Shown here: positions 33,036 through 45,350 of the stretch, in pieces
How the letters are laid out: each line of letters begins with the position of its first letter
Numbering within the stretch: the first letter of the stretch is position 1
From: Macrotis lagotis
Taxonomy: Eukaryota > Chordata > Mammalia > Peramelemorphia > Peramelidae
Reading direction: 5' to 3'
Assembly: GCF_037893015.1 (NCBI RefSeq)
Contig: NC_133663.1
Span: 221,987,753 to 222,051,752, forward strand
DNA length: 64,000 nt
Program-made: the position numbers and the translations under genes
Notes under the pieces: model-generated
What the model was told of the DNA's origin: nothing
Databases searched by the model: none
The model's input: only the letters and a program-made list of their open reading frames with translations

Positions 33036-34230
33036 TCTGGATCTTTAAGAATCATGTCCTAAAGATGATAAAAATGATCATTTGTGTATAACTTTTCATT
33101 TGGAGGAAAGAGCAATTACCTTGCAGATTGCCTAAGCATTGGGTATAATGAGATGCTTGGGATTTTTCATGTGCTCTTTGGGAGGCCATTGGGAACTGCC
33201 CCTAGTGGACTTTGTTGGCACCCTATGATAGCAGGGATTCACTTCATTTAAAAATTAATTGGAAAAGGACCCAGCTTGATCCTCTTCAGGCTTCACACCT
33301 GCTTCTGGCTAGAGAATTGGCAGTGTCAAGGAAGCTTAGTCCAATGGAATCAATGCTGTACTCTCAATGAATACTTGGCATGCTATGCGCAAGCAAATTT
33401 CCTTTGGATAACTGTTGCAGATTGTTTCATTTATTTCCAATCCCAAACCTGAACCACTGGACTAATATGAATTGGTCTGGTCTACAACAAAGAGAAACAG
33501 ATGACTTACCTCTTAACAAATATTTTTATTCTGAAAACATATAAACTTCACTGTCTTTCTAAAAGAAAATTGAAATGAATGAAAACACAAGTTAAAGAGC
33601 TGAGTTAATTACTCAACTCAAGAAAGGATTATTTGTTTTACCCCCCAAAAAGTATTCATTGCCAAGTTATTTTAAAAAGCAAACTACACCTGACTTACAT
33701 ACTATGATGGTTCTATGATCTCACTGATGTGGATTCCCCCTATAGCAATGGGAATCCCAGACCATTCAAGTTCTTCTCCACCAAAAGCCTGGTCTATAGC
33801 CACCTGCAAATTTGCCATAGGCAAACAACACTCTAGTAATTTATTTGAAGTCTAATCTAATCCAACAAGCCTTTATTAAGTGCCTGCTCTATCCAAAGCA
33901 CTGGAGATACAAAGACAAAATGAAAAATATTATTCATAGGTTCCTCAATCTACAACAAATAGGAAGGGCCCTTGGAGACTCTTTAGATCATCCTCCCTTT
34001 TCCATTTGAGGAAATTAAAGCTCAGAGAAGAAATATGACCTAATATATGCTTATAGATATTGAATTCCTTCAGTATTTGAATATTAATTGACCAAATATA
34101 ATGACACTTCTTTTTGTAGTTGCTCAATTTATAGGTATGGTCTTCTATAAGATATAGTAACTTGTCATTGTTTATTAGTTAAGGGAAAAAATTCAGGGAC
34201 AGTTCCTTTAATCTAGGTTGCTTTAGTCAG
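33034..34230. other. No gene; short old-repeat head at 33855-33920
   Basis: Mostly unassigned. 33855-33920 ('aacaagcctttattaagtgc', 'gcactggagatacaaagac') is the head of the old dispersed family described at 42050-43270. Confidence 0.4.
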
Positions 34231-34241
34231 AGTAAATCAAA

Positions 34242-34344
34242 ACCTGGGTTCAAATCCTGTCTCAGACACTTAATAATTACCTAGCTGTGTGGCCTTGGGC
34301 AGGCCACTTAATCCCGTTGGCCTTGCAAAAAAAGCCTAAAAAAA
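34242..34344 (+). mobile_element. 5'-truncated tRNA-derived SINE
   Basis: Begins just before the B box (CCTGGGTTCAAATCC) and runs to the A-rich tail. Flanked by AGTAAATCAAA at 34231-34241 and 34345-34355. Confidence 0.92.
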
Positions 34345-34348
34345 AGTA

Positions 34349-34690
34349 AATCAAAGACATTTATTAAAAATCTACTTCATATCAGCTACAGCACTAGACC
34401 CTGTGGTAATAAATAAAAAAAAATATGATCCCCTGCCTTCAATTGTTATTGTTGTTAAGGCATGGTCAACCCTTTGTGACCCTATTTGGGGTTTTCTTGG
34501 CAAAGAGTGGTTTGCCATTTCCTTCTCAAGTTCATTTTACAGAAGAAGAGATTGAGACAAAGAGGGTTAAACAACTTGTTCAGGGTCACATAGCAAGAAA
34601 GTGTCTGTTATTGGATTTGAACTCAGTTCTTCCTGCTCCAAGATTCTATCCACTGCACCAACTTGCTTTCCTTAAGGAGTTAACAATGGG
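34349..34690 (+). mobile_element. Old dispersed repeat head, split by MAR1-like SINE
   Basis: 'catttattaaaaatctac' and 'cactagaccctgtgg...cccctgccttc' break off at 34440. They resume at 34669 with 'cttaaggagttaacaatgg', which is contiguous in other copies of the family. Confidence 0.65.
34441..34668 (-). mobile_element. MAR1-like SINE
   Basis: Reverse MAR1-like SINE: 'ttggggttttcttggcaaag', 'ggtttgccatttccttctc', 'ggtcacatagcaagaaagtg', 'ttgaactcagttcttcct'. Confidence 0.88.
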
Positions 34691-34985
34691 GGGCAGCTAG
34701 ATGGTGTGGTGGATAGAGCACTTCCCTGGAGTCAGGTAGACCTGAATTCAAATCCAGCCTTAGACACTCACTAGCTGTGTGACTTTGGGCAAGTCACTTA
34801 ACTCTGCTGCACATCAAGGCCACTTCCTGCTATCCTGATTCATATCTGACCGCTGGACCTAGATGGCTCTGGAAGAGAAAGTGAGACTGGTAACTTAGCA
34901 CAGCACCCCTTCACTCAAATCCACTTCAAGTGCATGTCATGGCATCACCTCACTATAGTCAATGAAGGACAAAATCATCAACAAT
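34688..34985 (+). mobile_element. tRNA-derived SINE with long unique-type tail
   Basis: SINE head GGGGGGCAGCTAGATGGTGT and a tRNA-type body, followed by a tail of about 150 bp: 'cacatcaaggccacttcctg', 'ctggacctagatggctctgg', 'tgtcatggcatcacctcact', 'aatgaaggacaaaatcatc'. A decayed copy of the same tail lies at 57340-57515. Confidence 0.85.
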
Positions 34986-35043
34986 TTCCAAGGCAAGATA
35001 GTATTAACTGACCTAAAGAGGGCTCTCCAACCATCTTTTCTTT

Positions 35044-35195
35044 CTTTTTTTAGGCTTTTGCAAGGCAAATGGGATTAAGTGGCCTCCCCAAGGCCACACA
35101 GCTAGGTAATTATTAAGTGTCTGAGACCGGATTTGAACCCAAGTACTCCTGACTCCAGGGCCAGTGCTTAATCCACTGTGCCACCTAGCCGCCCC
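35044..35195 (-). mobile_element. tRNA-derived marsupial SINE
   Basis: Reverse SINE, full length, with a 12-bp duplication, CATCTTTTCTTT, at 35032-35043 and 35196-35207. Confidence 0.95.
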
Positions 35196-35207
35196 CATCT
35201 TTTCTTT

Positions 35208-35544
35208 TTTCATGAGGTTTCAGTCTTTGGACAGGACTCCATTTTGACCTTAGGAAGGAAATTTTTTCATCATGAAATTCAGCATCCTGTCAGATTACAT
35301 TAGCATTAGATTACATGCCTCATCTGTACCCCAGAATCCTCAGTATATGATCTGTCATATAACTCTGTCCATATAACTGGAATGCAAAAACCTTCTTGCA
35401 AAGCCTCTATTTGAAGAGGACTCTCAGACCAGGCATAACTTCATTTCCCACCAACTTGCAGAGTAGGACAGGCTTCCAGTGGGCTTCCAGGCTGGGCACA
35501 TTCTCTTCCTCCCTTCCCTTTCAGGTTTCTTTTTATGGGTTTTT
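35208..35544. other. No gene recognised
   Basis: Nothing recognised. Confidence 0.35.
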
Positions 35545-35655
35545 CTTCTCCCATTAGATTGCAAGCTCCTTGAAGACAGGAACTTTCTTATTCTTATCCC
35601 CAGTAATTAGTAAAGGACCTGGCACCTAGTAGATACTTATTAAATGTTTGATGAG
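35545..35655 (+). mobile_element. L2/MIR 3' tail
   Basis: 'attgcaagctccttgaagac', 'ggacctggcacctagtagat', 'acttattaaatgtttgatg'. Confidence 0.85.
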
Positions 35656-35764
35656 TATTAACTATAATTTTGTGAAGACATTAGAGAAATAAGTACTAGG
35701 TAATCTGGCCATACACTCAATAAATAGCTTACTTTAATACTTTCTGAGATTCTATTCACAGAAG

Positions 35765-35990
35765 CACAGAGCTGGAAAGGGTTTCAGAATCTATTATAGT
35801 CAATCTGGAGCTGAACAGGATTCTCCAACATCCTGAAAAAGTCATCATCTCTCCTCTGTCTGAAGATCTCCACTACTGGGGTCCCCAGGGTCTTCCCAGG
35901 ATATCCAGTTCATTTTGCCCACAAAACTTTTATATGCCTCTAATTGTAAGGTTTTTCCCCTTTGCAAGGTTATTTCTTATTTTTCTACTC
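35765..35990 (-). mobile_element. CR1/L3-like fragment, reverse
   Basis: Weak match to the reversed CR1/L3 3' region ('agagctggaaagggtttcag', 'ccactactggggtccccagg'). Confidence 0.45.
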
Positions 35991-35999
35991 TCTCAATCA

Positions 36000-36125
36000 A
36001 TCAGTTGCCAACCAACAAGCATTTTAAAGCTCTTATTATGCATTAGCTACTATGCTAGGGACTTGGAATACAAAACCAAAATTGGCCCAAGACTTGCCCT
36101 CAAAGACCTGACATTGTACTTAATT
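36000..36125 (+). mobile_element. Old dispersed repeat, head only
   Basis: 'aaccaacaagcattttaaag', 'tactatgctagggacttgg', 'gccctcaaagacctgac'. Same family as 42050-43270. Confidence 0.6.
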
Positions 36126-36129
36126 GTAA

Positions 36130-36346
36130 TGAGACACTAGGTTGTGTAATGACAGAGTTCTGGACTCAGAGTTTAGAAGACCCATGTTCAAATCCTACCT
36201 CAGAGCTTAGTGTAAACCAGGGGCAAGTCACTTAACCTGTTGGCCTCAATTTCCTAATTATAGCATCACAGAGTTGTTAGGAGGACCAAATGAAATAATC
36301 CCTGTCAAGAATTTTGAAAATCTCAATTATATAAAAATTACCTCAA

Positions 36347-36375
<29 letters not shown>
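36130..36375 (+). mobile_element. MIR-like CORE-SINE ending in (ATT)n
   Basis: 'ccatgttcaaatcctacctc', 'ggggcaagtcacttaacctg', 'ggcctcaatttcctaatta'. An (ATT)n run ends it (36348-36375). Confidence 0.78.
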
Positions 36376-36380
<5 letters not shown>

Positions 36381-36510
36381 ATTGTTATGGGAGCATAACA
36401 CAGTTTGGATGCATGGATGGACAATCATAGAGACTGTGAATACAACCTTGGGGCAGTAGATAAATGAACTGGCTAAGTGCTAGTTCTAAAGAATTTCAGA
36501 AAAGAATGAA

Positions 36511-37745
36511 ACTGTGCTTCTGATAAAGGACTCATTTCTAAAATATATGGAGTACTAAATCAAATTTTTAAGATTACAAGTCATTCTCCAATTGATAAAT
36601 GGTCAAAGGATATGAACAGGCAGAAATCAAAGTTATTTCTCGGGGGGGGGGGGGGGCAGTGGCTAGGTGGAGCAGAGGATAGAACACCAGCCCTGGAGTC
36701 AGGAGTACCTAAATTCAAATCCGACCTCAGACACTTAATAATTACCTAGTTGTATGGCCTTAGGCAAGCCACTTAACCCATTGCCTTGAAAAAAAAAGAA
36801 ATTAAAGTTATTTCTGACATGAAAAAATGCCCCAAATCATTATTGATTAAAGAAATGCGAAGTACAACAACTCTGAGAAACCACCTCTAATCTATCAGAT
36901 TGACTAAGATGACAGAAAAAGGAAAATAATCAGTGTTGGAAAGAATGTGGGGAAATTGACACACTAAAGCATTATTGGTGGAGTTGTCAATCAATCCAAT
37001 CATTCTGGAGAGTAATTTGGAACAATATCTAAAGGGCAAAAAAACTGCATACCTTCTGATTCAACAACACTACTGCTAGACCTGTATCCCAAAGAAAGCC
37101 TAAAAAAAGGGGAAAAGCCCTCTATGTACCAAAAACATTTACAGCCGCTCTTTTTGTAGTGGCAAAGAGTTGGAAATTGAGGGGATGCTAATCAATTGGG
37201 GAATGGCTGAACAAATTGTGATATATATGAATGTGATGGAGTACTATTGTTCTATAAGAAATCATGAATGGTCAGACTTTAGAAAAGCATGGAATGAACT
37301 CATTCTGAATGAACCAAGAAAACAAAAAATGTACACATTCACAACATCGTGAGATCATCAACTATGATGGATGCAGCTCCTCTCAGCAGTGATCCTTTTA
37401 ATGATCATGAACAATCCCAAGAGACTCAATATGGAAAATGCCAGCCACATCTAGAGAAAAAACTATGAAGTCTGAATGCAGAGTAAAGCACACTAAGTTC
37501 ACTTTTTAAAACTTCTTATATGTTTTTTCCCGTTTCTTTGTCTTGGTTTTTTCCCCCTTAGTTCTAATTTCTTCATAACATGAGTGATATGGAAATATGT
37601 TAAACACAATTGTATACTGCCCATGGGGAGAGGGGAGGGAAAGACAATGGTTGAAAATTTGTGGAACTTATGTACTTGCAAATGGATGAATATTTAAAAA
37701 AGTACCTTTTCATGTAATTGGAAAAATAAAATAAAATAATAAAAA
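36511..37745 (+). mobile_element. 5'-truncated L1, split by a SINE
   Basis: Forward L1: 'ctgataaaggactcatttct', 'aaatggtcaaaggatatgaa', then after the SINE 'ccccaaatcattattgatta', 'ctggagagtaatttgg' and 'ccgctctttttgtagtggc'. The frame at 37170-37352 reads GDAxLIGEWLNK-type wording decayed to LINWGMAEQIVIYMNVME. The 3' end is A/T-rich. Older than the L1 at 6.3 kb. Confidence 0.82.
36641..36796 (+). mobile_element. tRNA-derived marsupial SINE with 15-G head
   Basis: Forward SINE inside the L1. The usual 4-6 G start has become a run of 15 G (36642-36656). A 19-bp duplication, AGAAATCAAAGTTATTTCT, lies at 36622-36640 and 36797-36815 (one mismatch). Confidence 0.93.
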
Positions 37746-37760
37746 AAAGAAATGAATGAA

Positions 37761-38742
37761 GCAGAGTCTGGATAGAGATGGATAAAATATGATTGGATTC
37801 ATTCACTCTCCACTCTGTCCCCTACCTATCTCCAGGGGAAAGTCACAACTATGAGAAGGTTCACTCCCGTGCCTAGTAGACAGAAGGTAGATGGGCAGAG
37901 TTTCTGATGTATGGCTCCAGAGGGCTTCTATTCAAATACTAAAATTTATTCTGAATAACACTTTTCTGCCTATTGCTTTAAATATACTCAGTGCTGTATT
38001 TTGATTCACAAAGTAGCATCACCTTATATTCACTAGTGCAGCAAGCAGATTAGAATTTGTAGATCAGGGTTTATTACAAACATTAATAAAGGCATATTAT
38101 GCAATCTAATTTAAAATTCTTTTGAAAATATATACTGAACAATATAAAGGAAAAATCCAAGCAACTGTATCTTAATTTAGAAATCTCATGTTAAAATACT
38201 GAATTTTCCCAAATTAAAAAAAAATACAACTATTAAATCATGCCTCTAGAAGCTTCTCTAGACCTATGCTTTTAGTTTGCTTTCTAGGGAATTTTTTCAT
38301 CCATAGCAATTTAGGATGAATGGACACGTTCTCATGTGTGCTTTCTTATGAATCTGTTAATATTCAAAAATGAGAAAATAGAAGCGTATGAACTATTGAA
38401 ACATTCATAAGAAAATAAACATTCTAGAGACCTCTGGTCCTACTTTTGGCTACTCTATTTGCACAAGTTCTAAAATACTTAAAAGCTGTTCACACCAGAA
38501 ACATTTAGAGTCATTTCCTCTGAGACACCAGAAGAAAGTTCTCCATTTTAGATTGGCCATACAATTTAGAGAAACTCTTAGAACTTGCCTATGATTAATT
38601 TTTTTAATAGAGATAGTTATAGATTAAAATTAAGTTGGCCAAAATCTACTGACCATGACTCTTAATTTTAAACTTTTAACTTCAAACTTTAGATTTAAAC
38701 TTGATAATTTTTTTGTTCTGTGCTCTCCACCCACCCCACCCC
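37761..38742. other. No gene recognised
   Basis: Unassigned AT-rich sequence. Confidence 0.35.
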
Positions 38743-38780
38743 CTAAACAAACAAACAAACAAACAAACAAACAAACAAAC
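38743..38780. repeat. (CAAA)n microsatellite
   Basis: About nine AAAC units immediately upstream of a MAR1-like SINE. Confidence 0.95.
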
Positions 38781-38789
38781 ATCTTATTA

Positions 38790-39033
38790 TAGTGTACAAT
38801 AGAGTGGTGAGAACCATGGATAGAGCCCTGGGAATCAGGAGGACTCTTTTTTCCTGAGTTCAAATCTGTCTTCAGACACTTACTGTGTGACCCTAGACAA
38901 GTCAATTACCCGTTTGCCTCAGTCTCTTCATCTGTAAAATGAGTTGAGGAAAATGGCAAACCACTCCAGTATCTTTGCCAAGAAAACCCCAAATAGGGAA
39001 ACAAAGACTCGGGCATGATTGAACAACAACAAA
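38790..39033 (+). mobile_element. MAR1-like SINE, full length
   Basis: 'ggatagagccctgggaatc', 'gagttcaaatctgtcttcag', 'tgtgtgaccctagacaagtc', 'gaggaaaatggcaaaccact', 'gccaagaaaaccccaaatag' and an 'acaacaacaaa' end. Confidence 0.9.
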
Positions 39034-39039
39034 GCAGTG

Positions 39040-39230
39040 AAATGAATGTTGGCTTTGAAGCTAGGAGGCTGGGGTTCAAATCCCAGCTCTGTCATTTATT
39101 GTGGGATTTTGTGTAAATCACTTAACTTCTGTGGACCTCAGTTTAATCATCTGTAAATTGAGGTACGAATGACATATCCTCTGTGGATCTTTATACCATA
39201 AATCTACAGTGAATTATTTTTACACAAAAG
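39040..39230 (+). mobile_element. MIR-like CORE-SINE
   Basis: 'ggggttcaaatcccagctc', 'aaatcacttaacttctgtgg', 'acctcagtttaatcatctg'. Confidence 0.78.
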
Positions 39231-40840
39231 AGCATTTTGGAACAGCAATACCCTATTATTCTCTATGACTTGTCTATAAATATTGTCATTATTTTAACTG
39301 TGGATCTGATAAGTCCTGTCTTTTGATAAGGTAAATGAAGCTTAACATTCTACTGTATACTCTTTCTCAGTTCCCATGTGATTCCTCCAATTCAGTTTCC
39401 ATCCTTAATCAGTTATGGAGAGCAGATAGCCATAAAGGGGACACTTACTTGATAGAAAGTTTGTTGGTCATTGCTAGGACCCTAAAGGAGAACAATAAAA
39501 AAAGGTAGGTGGTTAAAAAGGTCATATAAACCTGTCTGATTGCACTGCTTAATACAGTAAAAGTTTATAGGACTTGGGTTGAAGGACTAGTTTCCCCTTA
39601 ATTTACATAAGCAAACAGGAGGGGGTTATTTTTCATTCACTTTGGTGGAGCCAATGCATTTATATTTCCAATGTGTAGAAGCAGGGAGCACTTAATTGGA
39701 GCAGGAAGATAAATGCAGAAGTTCCCTTAATCTTGATTATAAAATTGAAAGATTCCCTAAGATTTTACAGGGTAGAGGTGCCTCTGTACTTCAAGAGTTT
39801 TTCCTAATTTAGTGGACTTCATACTTTATAGTTTTTATAAATCATCCTCTTGAATTATATTAAGTTTACATTCAAACTACTTAGGTCATATCTCTATTAG
39901 ATTTAGGAGCAAATTCAAATATGCAATAAGAAAATATGGGAACTGTGTACATTGGCAATGTATGCTGCCTTTTAAAAAAATGTACAGAGTTGTAAAAACA
40001 TAATTTTCTCTTCCCCAAGCACAGGATATATAATGTAGAAGAACCCTAAGAATTGCCTTTTCCTGCTGTTGGCAATTTCCCTTCTGATTTCACAAAATCT
40101 ATCATTAGGAAAAATGTAAAATCCAAAGTCTGCCTTCTTTATCTCAGTCATTCTCATTAGGTAAAATGCTACAACTTCAGTAACTTTACTTTTTAGTTTT
40201 TATTCCTTTCTACCTTTTGCCTATTTTTATTGCTTTTTTCCCTTCCTTGGCTTCTGATGAAATTTCTTATTCTAAATCTTTCTCTTTTTTTATGTTTTAG
40301 TGGATATGATTTTTTTTACCTGGATTTTCAATCTTTAAAGTCAAATAGACACACTTAATTCTCCTGTGCACTCAAATGTCACTATTTATATTTTACAGAT
40401 TATTCTTGATGAATAACTATGGAATTAAAAATCATTCCTTGCAATTTGAAGCAAATTAATTTATTAAATGAAGAGAGAATTGAACATATGAACAGTTGTT
40501 ACTTTTTTTAACTTAATTTAAACACTTTACATCTCTTGCTTTTTGGAGTTCTGTTCTCCTAAATTGTGAAATCATAGGACTGTAGGTTTTGAGATGGAAC
40601 TGTCTAGATTATCAAGTTGATGTCCTTCATTTTACAAATAAGGAGTCTAATTGGGGCAACCAGGCATTGGGCAGATACCTAAATAGTAGGGACAGACTTT
40701 ATTCTTGTCCTTTGTCTTTCCCCTGATTCAGGCTCTCTCAGAACCCACCAGGATGGCCAGATAGTGGGAAGAACTATGGCAACTGGGAAACAGTGGGTTA
40801 TCTTTCTTTCCTAACCTCAAATGGGGTGCTTGATTATTCA
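39231..40840. other. No gene recognised
   Basis: 1.6 kb without recognisable repeat or coding wording. Confidence 0.35.
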
Positions 40841-40844
40841 TAGG

Positions 40845-41037
40845 ACTTGTTCAGTTGTTTCAGACATAGCCAACTCCTCATAATCTCATTTGGGGTTTTC
40901 TTGGCAAAGCTACAGGAGTGGTTAGTCATTTCCTTTTCCAACTGATTTTACAGATGAGGAAACTGGGGCAGACAGGGGTAAGTGATGTGTCCAGAGTCAC
41001 TCAGCTAGTAAGTATCTAAGATCAGATTTGAATTCAT
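40845..41037 (-). mobile_element. MAR1-like SINE
   Basis: Reverse: 'tttggggttttcttggcaaag', 'acagatgaggaaactggggc', 'gtcactcagctagtaagtat', 'gatcagatttgaattc'. Confidence 0.85.
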
Positions 41038-41155
41038 GAAGAGTTAAAGCAAATTCATTTTGGCACAGAATTATGTTCTTTTCATCATAGCATAGTATAC
41101 TGCATTTGACTCCCAAACATTTCTTCCTCCCCAAGGAACATGTGTTTATTGGTCT

Positions 41156-41305
41156 TTTTTTTTTAGCTTGTTTTTTTTTTTGCAAGACAATGGGGTTAAG
41201 TGGCTTGCCCAAGGCCACACAGCTAGGTAATTATTAAGTGTCTGAGGTCGGATTTGAACTCAGGTACTCATGACTCCAGGGCCGGTGTGCCACCTAGCCA
41301 GCCCC
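41156..41305 (-). mobile_element. tRNA-derived marsupial SINE
   Basis: Reverse SINE with TTATTGGTCT at 41146-41155 and 41306-41315. About 15 bp of the head is missing (GCCGGTGTGCCACC). Confidence 0.92.
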
Positions 41306-41315
41306 TTATTGGTCT

Positions 41316-41862
41316 ATTTTAAAATGGTAAGAGGGGAAGATCATGAAGCAGAAAACTTTCTGGTTCTAATTAAGTGCTATTTTGTTTTGACAACTGAGTA
41401 CTTAAAAATTTTGTGAAATATATTCTGAATTCTATTCTTAAGCTCACAGTATTAGACAATTTATTCTGATCTGTTAAATTAATAAATATGAGTTTTAAAG
41501 TCTGAATGGATCTCCATAGTCCCATAATCCAAATGAAATCTCCACTGTAACAAATATGACAGATGCTTGAATGATGATTGTGTCCTTGATTCTATTATGA
41601 TTAGATAACTTCCAAGGTCCACTTCAGATATAAAATCTCATGAATCCTAGGTTGCAAGAAAAAAATTGGACAGTATTGGTTCTAATTTTTGTCATGATCT
41701 ATTCATATTTTTCATATTGCATATTGCCAATATTTTATATATGTTCATCTTTGTTCCTTCCATTCATTCACTCCTTTTCAACTGGTCACTGAAGAAGCAT
41801 ACAACCTTCTTACAAAGGCTAGATGGGCTACTTTGAGGATTATGGGTTCCTCTCCTCCTGTA
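41316..41862. other. No gene recognised
   Basis: Nothing recognised. Confidence 0.35.
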
Positions 41863-41874
41863 AGACTGAAGTTG

Positions 41875-42028
41875 GGGGCAGCTAGATGGCAAAGTGGATA
41901 CAGCACGGGCCCTGGAGTCAGGAGGGCCTGAGGTCAAATTTGATCTCAGGCCTCAGACACTTAATAATTGCCTAGCTGGGCAAGTCACTTAGCCCCATTG
42001 CCTTAAATAAATAAAAATTTTTAAAAAA
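41875..42028 (+). mobile_element. tRNA-derived marsupial SINE
   Basis: Forward SINE with a small internal duplication (CTCAGGCCTCAGACAC) and a deletion in 'gctgtgtggccttgg'. The flanks CTGAAGTTG and CTGAGGTTG look like a diverged duplication. Confidence 0.85.
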
Positions 42029-42049
42029 GCCTGAGGTTGAAAAGTTAGC

Positions 42050-43270
42050 ATCAACCAATCAATTAATCACCAAGTACTGATTAAATAGTTACTATATACC
42101 AGGTACTGAGTTAGGCAGTGGGACACAAGTACAAAGAATGAAACATTTCTACCCCCAGTGAACTTACATCCTGATGGGAGAAACAAGTATATGTTAAAAT
42201 ATATATATATATAGCATAAATATTAATTTAATAAACCCATAGCTCTGGGAACTAAGAGAGTGTTCATCTATTTGTGAATAGCTAAAAGAATTGTGGCCTG
42301 TGAATATAATAAAATATTATTGTGGCATAAGAAATGATGAAATGGACAATTTCAGAGGAAACTGTGAGGGCCTAAATCAACCTAAAAGGGGTGAAAAAAA
42401 ATTAGGAGAACTACAATAAATGAAATGTTAAATCATGAGTCCAGATGACTTGAGGTGAATCATGCCACCTGCCTCTTGTCAGAGAAGTGATGGATTTGAA
42501 CTTGGTAATGAAATATCCATATTTGAATGTGGTCAATGTGGAAATTTGCTTTGTTGACTCTGCATATTTATTATAAGGGTTTAAACAGTATTCTTAGGTG
42601 GGGGGTGGGGGAACAGTGGGAAGGAGTGATAATAAAAATACCTACATACAAAGAGGAGTAATGAAATACAAGTTACTCTAAGAGGGTGGGCACTAGCTGT
42701 TAGAGGAGGAAGAAAAGCTTCATACAGAAGATGCTATCTGAACTACCTCAAAATAAAGATGAATTCTATGAGACAGAGGTAAGGAAGAGTGAATAATGGC
42801 AGGGGGTCAGTGCAAAAGAACAGTGACTGGAGATGGTGAGTGAGGAACAGAGAAAAGGTCAGTTTGGCTGGATTAGAGAATATGGGAGAAAGAGTAATGT
42901 CCACTGAAGTTAGAAAGATTGGTTGGTGTTAGGTTGTGTGGGGTTTTAAAGGCTAAACAGTTTATAGTTTCTTCTAAAGGCAATCTTAAGCCATTTGAAT
43001 TGCTTGGGTATAGGTACTGATATATTCAATTCTACACTCAAGGAAAATTACTTTGCCAGCAGCTATGCAGGATGGACTGAAGTTGGGAGAGGATTGAAAT
43101 AGAGAGACCAATTAGAGAGCTGTTACATTAATCTCAGCAAGAGGCGATGAGAACCTAATCTAAGGAGATAGTTATGTGAGTCTATGGGAATGGATGGGAT
43201 GTAAGAGATGCTACAAAGGTAGAAATGGCAAAGTCTGGCAAAGAGGAGAGGTTCATTGGAAGGACCCTCA
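42050..43270 (+). mobile_element. Old dispersed repeat (family unnamed here), split by an L1 tail
   Basis: Head 42053-42180 ('aggtactgagttaggcagtg', 'gaacttacatcctgatggg'). Body from 42645: 'gatgctatctgaactacctc', 'aaggtcagtttggctggatt', 'ggggttttaaaggctaaac', 'ccaattagagagctgttac', 'attaatctcagcaagaggcg'. I recognise this as a family also present in placental mammals but cannot name it with certainty. Further copies lie at 33.86, 34.35, 36.0, 51.26 and 59.7 kb. Confidence 0.6.
42255..42640 (+). mobile_element. Old L1 3' tail
   Basis: 'tgttcatctatttgtgaata', 'attgtggcctgtgaatat', 'ggcataagaaatgatgaaat' and a G-rich block at 42598-42612. Highly diverged. Confidence 0.6.
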
Positions 43271-45150
43271 AGATGAGACCTTGGTGGCGTGAGGGACCAC
43301 TCTCTGATCAGATACCATCTGGAGGACCAGTAGGAGCAGGTGTTAAGAGGTTCCTTCTCCCTCCCGCCCCTTGATCCTGTAAACCCTGGCAGAACAGTGA
43401 GTATCTTTTTCCCCTTGGTTTCAGACAGTGTCTTCTACTGATGTGTATGTAAGTAAATGTGTTTGTATATATATACATATATATTTACACACATACAATT
43501 AATTATGTATGTTCACATATAAAATGCTTTGCAAAATTAAATCAATGTATAACTATATTTATAAACATGTAAAACACTTTGCAAATTTAAAGATGTATCC
43601 ACAAATATACAAACATATTTCTATAAATGTTAGTTATTGAAATTATTTACTCTCCTTCTTTACTCACAGTTTCTTTGTCTTCTTTTCCCCTCCCCTGCTG
43701 TTTCACCTGGATATTTCCCAAGGATTTTATTCTCTAGGCTTTCTTCTCTGTAGAAGCTTTCTCCCATGGCAATTTCATTCCCTCCCCATGGCTTTAACTA
43801 CCACTCGCTTTGCAGGGCCCTGTGCCTTAGGTCATCTCCCTGGAGGAAGTTCCTTATTGGCTCACACTAGCAACCCAGGGTTTGTTATCAATAGCCTGAC
43901 TCCACTCTCCCCACCTTGATGCTTTTCTCTTTCTTTGAGGTATGGGAAGGATAAAGATCCATCTTTATGCCTCCTGAAGGGCTAGGTCGGGTTCTTTCCA
44001 AACCTCCTTTCCACTTCTCACTTCCCACTATTATATTACTGTTTATTCCCTTAACTAAAGAAACACTTCTCTTATCTTCTAATTTAGCTTTTACTTTTCC
44101 AAATACAGATCATAGAACAAGTACTTTTTTGCTGTTGATTCTTTTCTTTAAAAAGGAAACAAAATAAAACACTTTTGTTTTTACATCATCTAAATTTTTG
44201 ATCATATCTTTCCCCTTCCTTAGCCAACACATAACAAAAAGTTAAAAAATACCTTTAAAAAAGTGGTTCAGCAAAAATCAACATATTAAAAAGAAAGTTT
44301 GACATTGTATGTAGTTTTTCACACTCATAGTTGCCCCACCTTTTCAAATAATTTTTTTGGGGGAGAGTTATCTTTCCATTTCAATCAGTGAAGCAATCAA
44401 TCAATTAACATTTGTTAAAGGTTTACTATAGTGCTAAGTTTTCTTTTCTTTGGGGACAAGACTGTTTTCTTTTTTTAAAGGCAGATGTTAAAAGTATGGA
44501 GAAGGGTATATGGAATAAATGAAATGTAGAAGGCTTGCAAACACAATAACTTTAACTCACAATTTTAATTGGTTTACAAATTCTGTCTTTGGAGAGAAGA
44601 GAGTATAAAGAAGACTCAGTACTATACTCCTACACAAATATAAAGCAAGTCCTGTTCCTGATTATGAGTATCATTAAAACGGTTTTCATTAGCAACATGA
44701 TTAAGGTTTAATATAATTGGAATCCAAATTACAGTCTTAATCAAAGGGAATGCATTGTAAGCAAGAGGAGAAAGTAATTGGGAAGCAAATTATAGTAGCT
44801 TTAATCACAGAGAACAAATTGTAAAGAAAAGGTTAGTATAATGAAGTTGTCTGAAACTTTTTTTTAGAAATGGTGACACTTTTTGAAGTAGCCTTTTCAA
44901 AAGTAACTTATTCAGTCTAGAATGGGTCATATGTGGCACATGGGATTCATTGAGATTCTACTAGTTTTAATCTGATGCAAATGAGACTAAGTGGTCTATT
45001 AACTTGGTCAAGGTCATACTAGATTAGATTTTATGCTTTTTCAAATGGTGAAATACTCATTTATGTCAAAAAGAGTAGGATTCAGCAAAAGGAGCACTTA
45101 AAGCTTTATTACTTATCCCGTTGCTAGTTTATTAGTGGGGAATTAAACTG
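43271..45150. other. No gene; imperfect 61-bp-period repeat at 44714-44832
   Basis: Mostly unassigned. 43690-43830 may be a faint L2 RT trace ('ccccatggctttaactaccac'). At 44714 and 44775 the segment TAATTGG(A/G)A...CAAATTA...TTAATCA repeats once, about 75-80% alike by eye. Confidence 0.4.
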
Positions 45151-45154
45151 GACT

Positions 45155-45350
45155 GGATTGAGAAAACCTTATTCCAGGTCAGCCTTTACCACTTACTGGC
45201 TGCCTGATCTTGAGTGAAGCACTTCATCTCTCTGAGATTCACTTTTCTCCTTTGAAAAAGGGGATAAAAACACGTCTTACTTGACTTACTGAGTTCTTGT
45301 TCCAGATAAAGTATACAAAACACTTTATAAATTTAAATCATTAGCAGCTA
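45155..45350 (+). mobile_element. MIR-like CORE-SINE
   Basis: 'taccacttactggctgcctg', 'cttgagtgaagcacttcatc', 'gaaaaaggggataaaa'. Confidence 0.72.
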
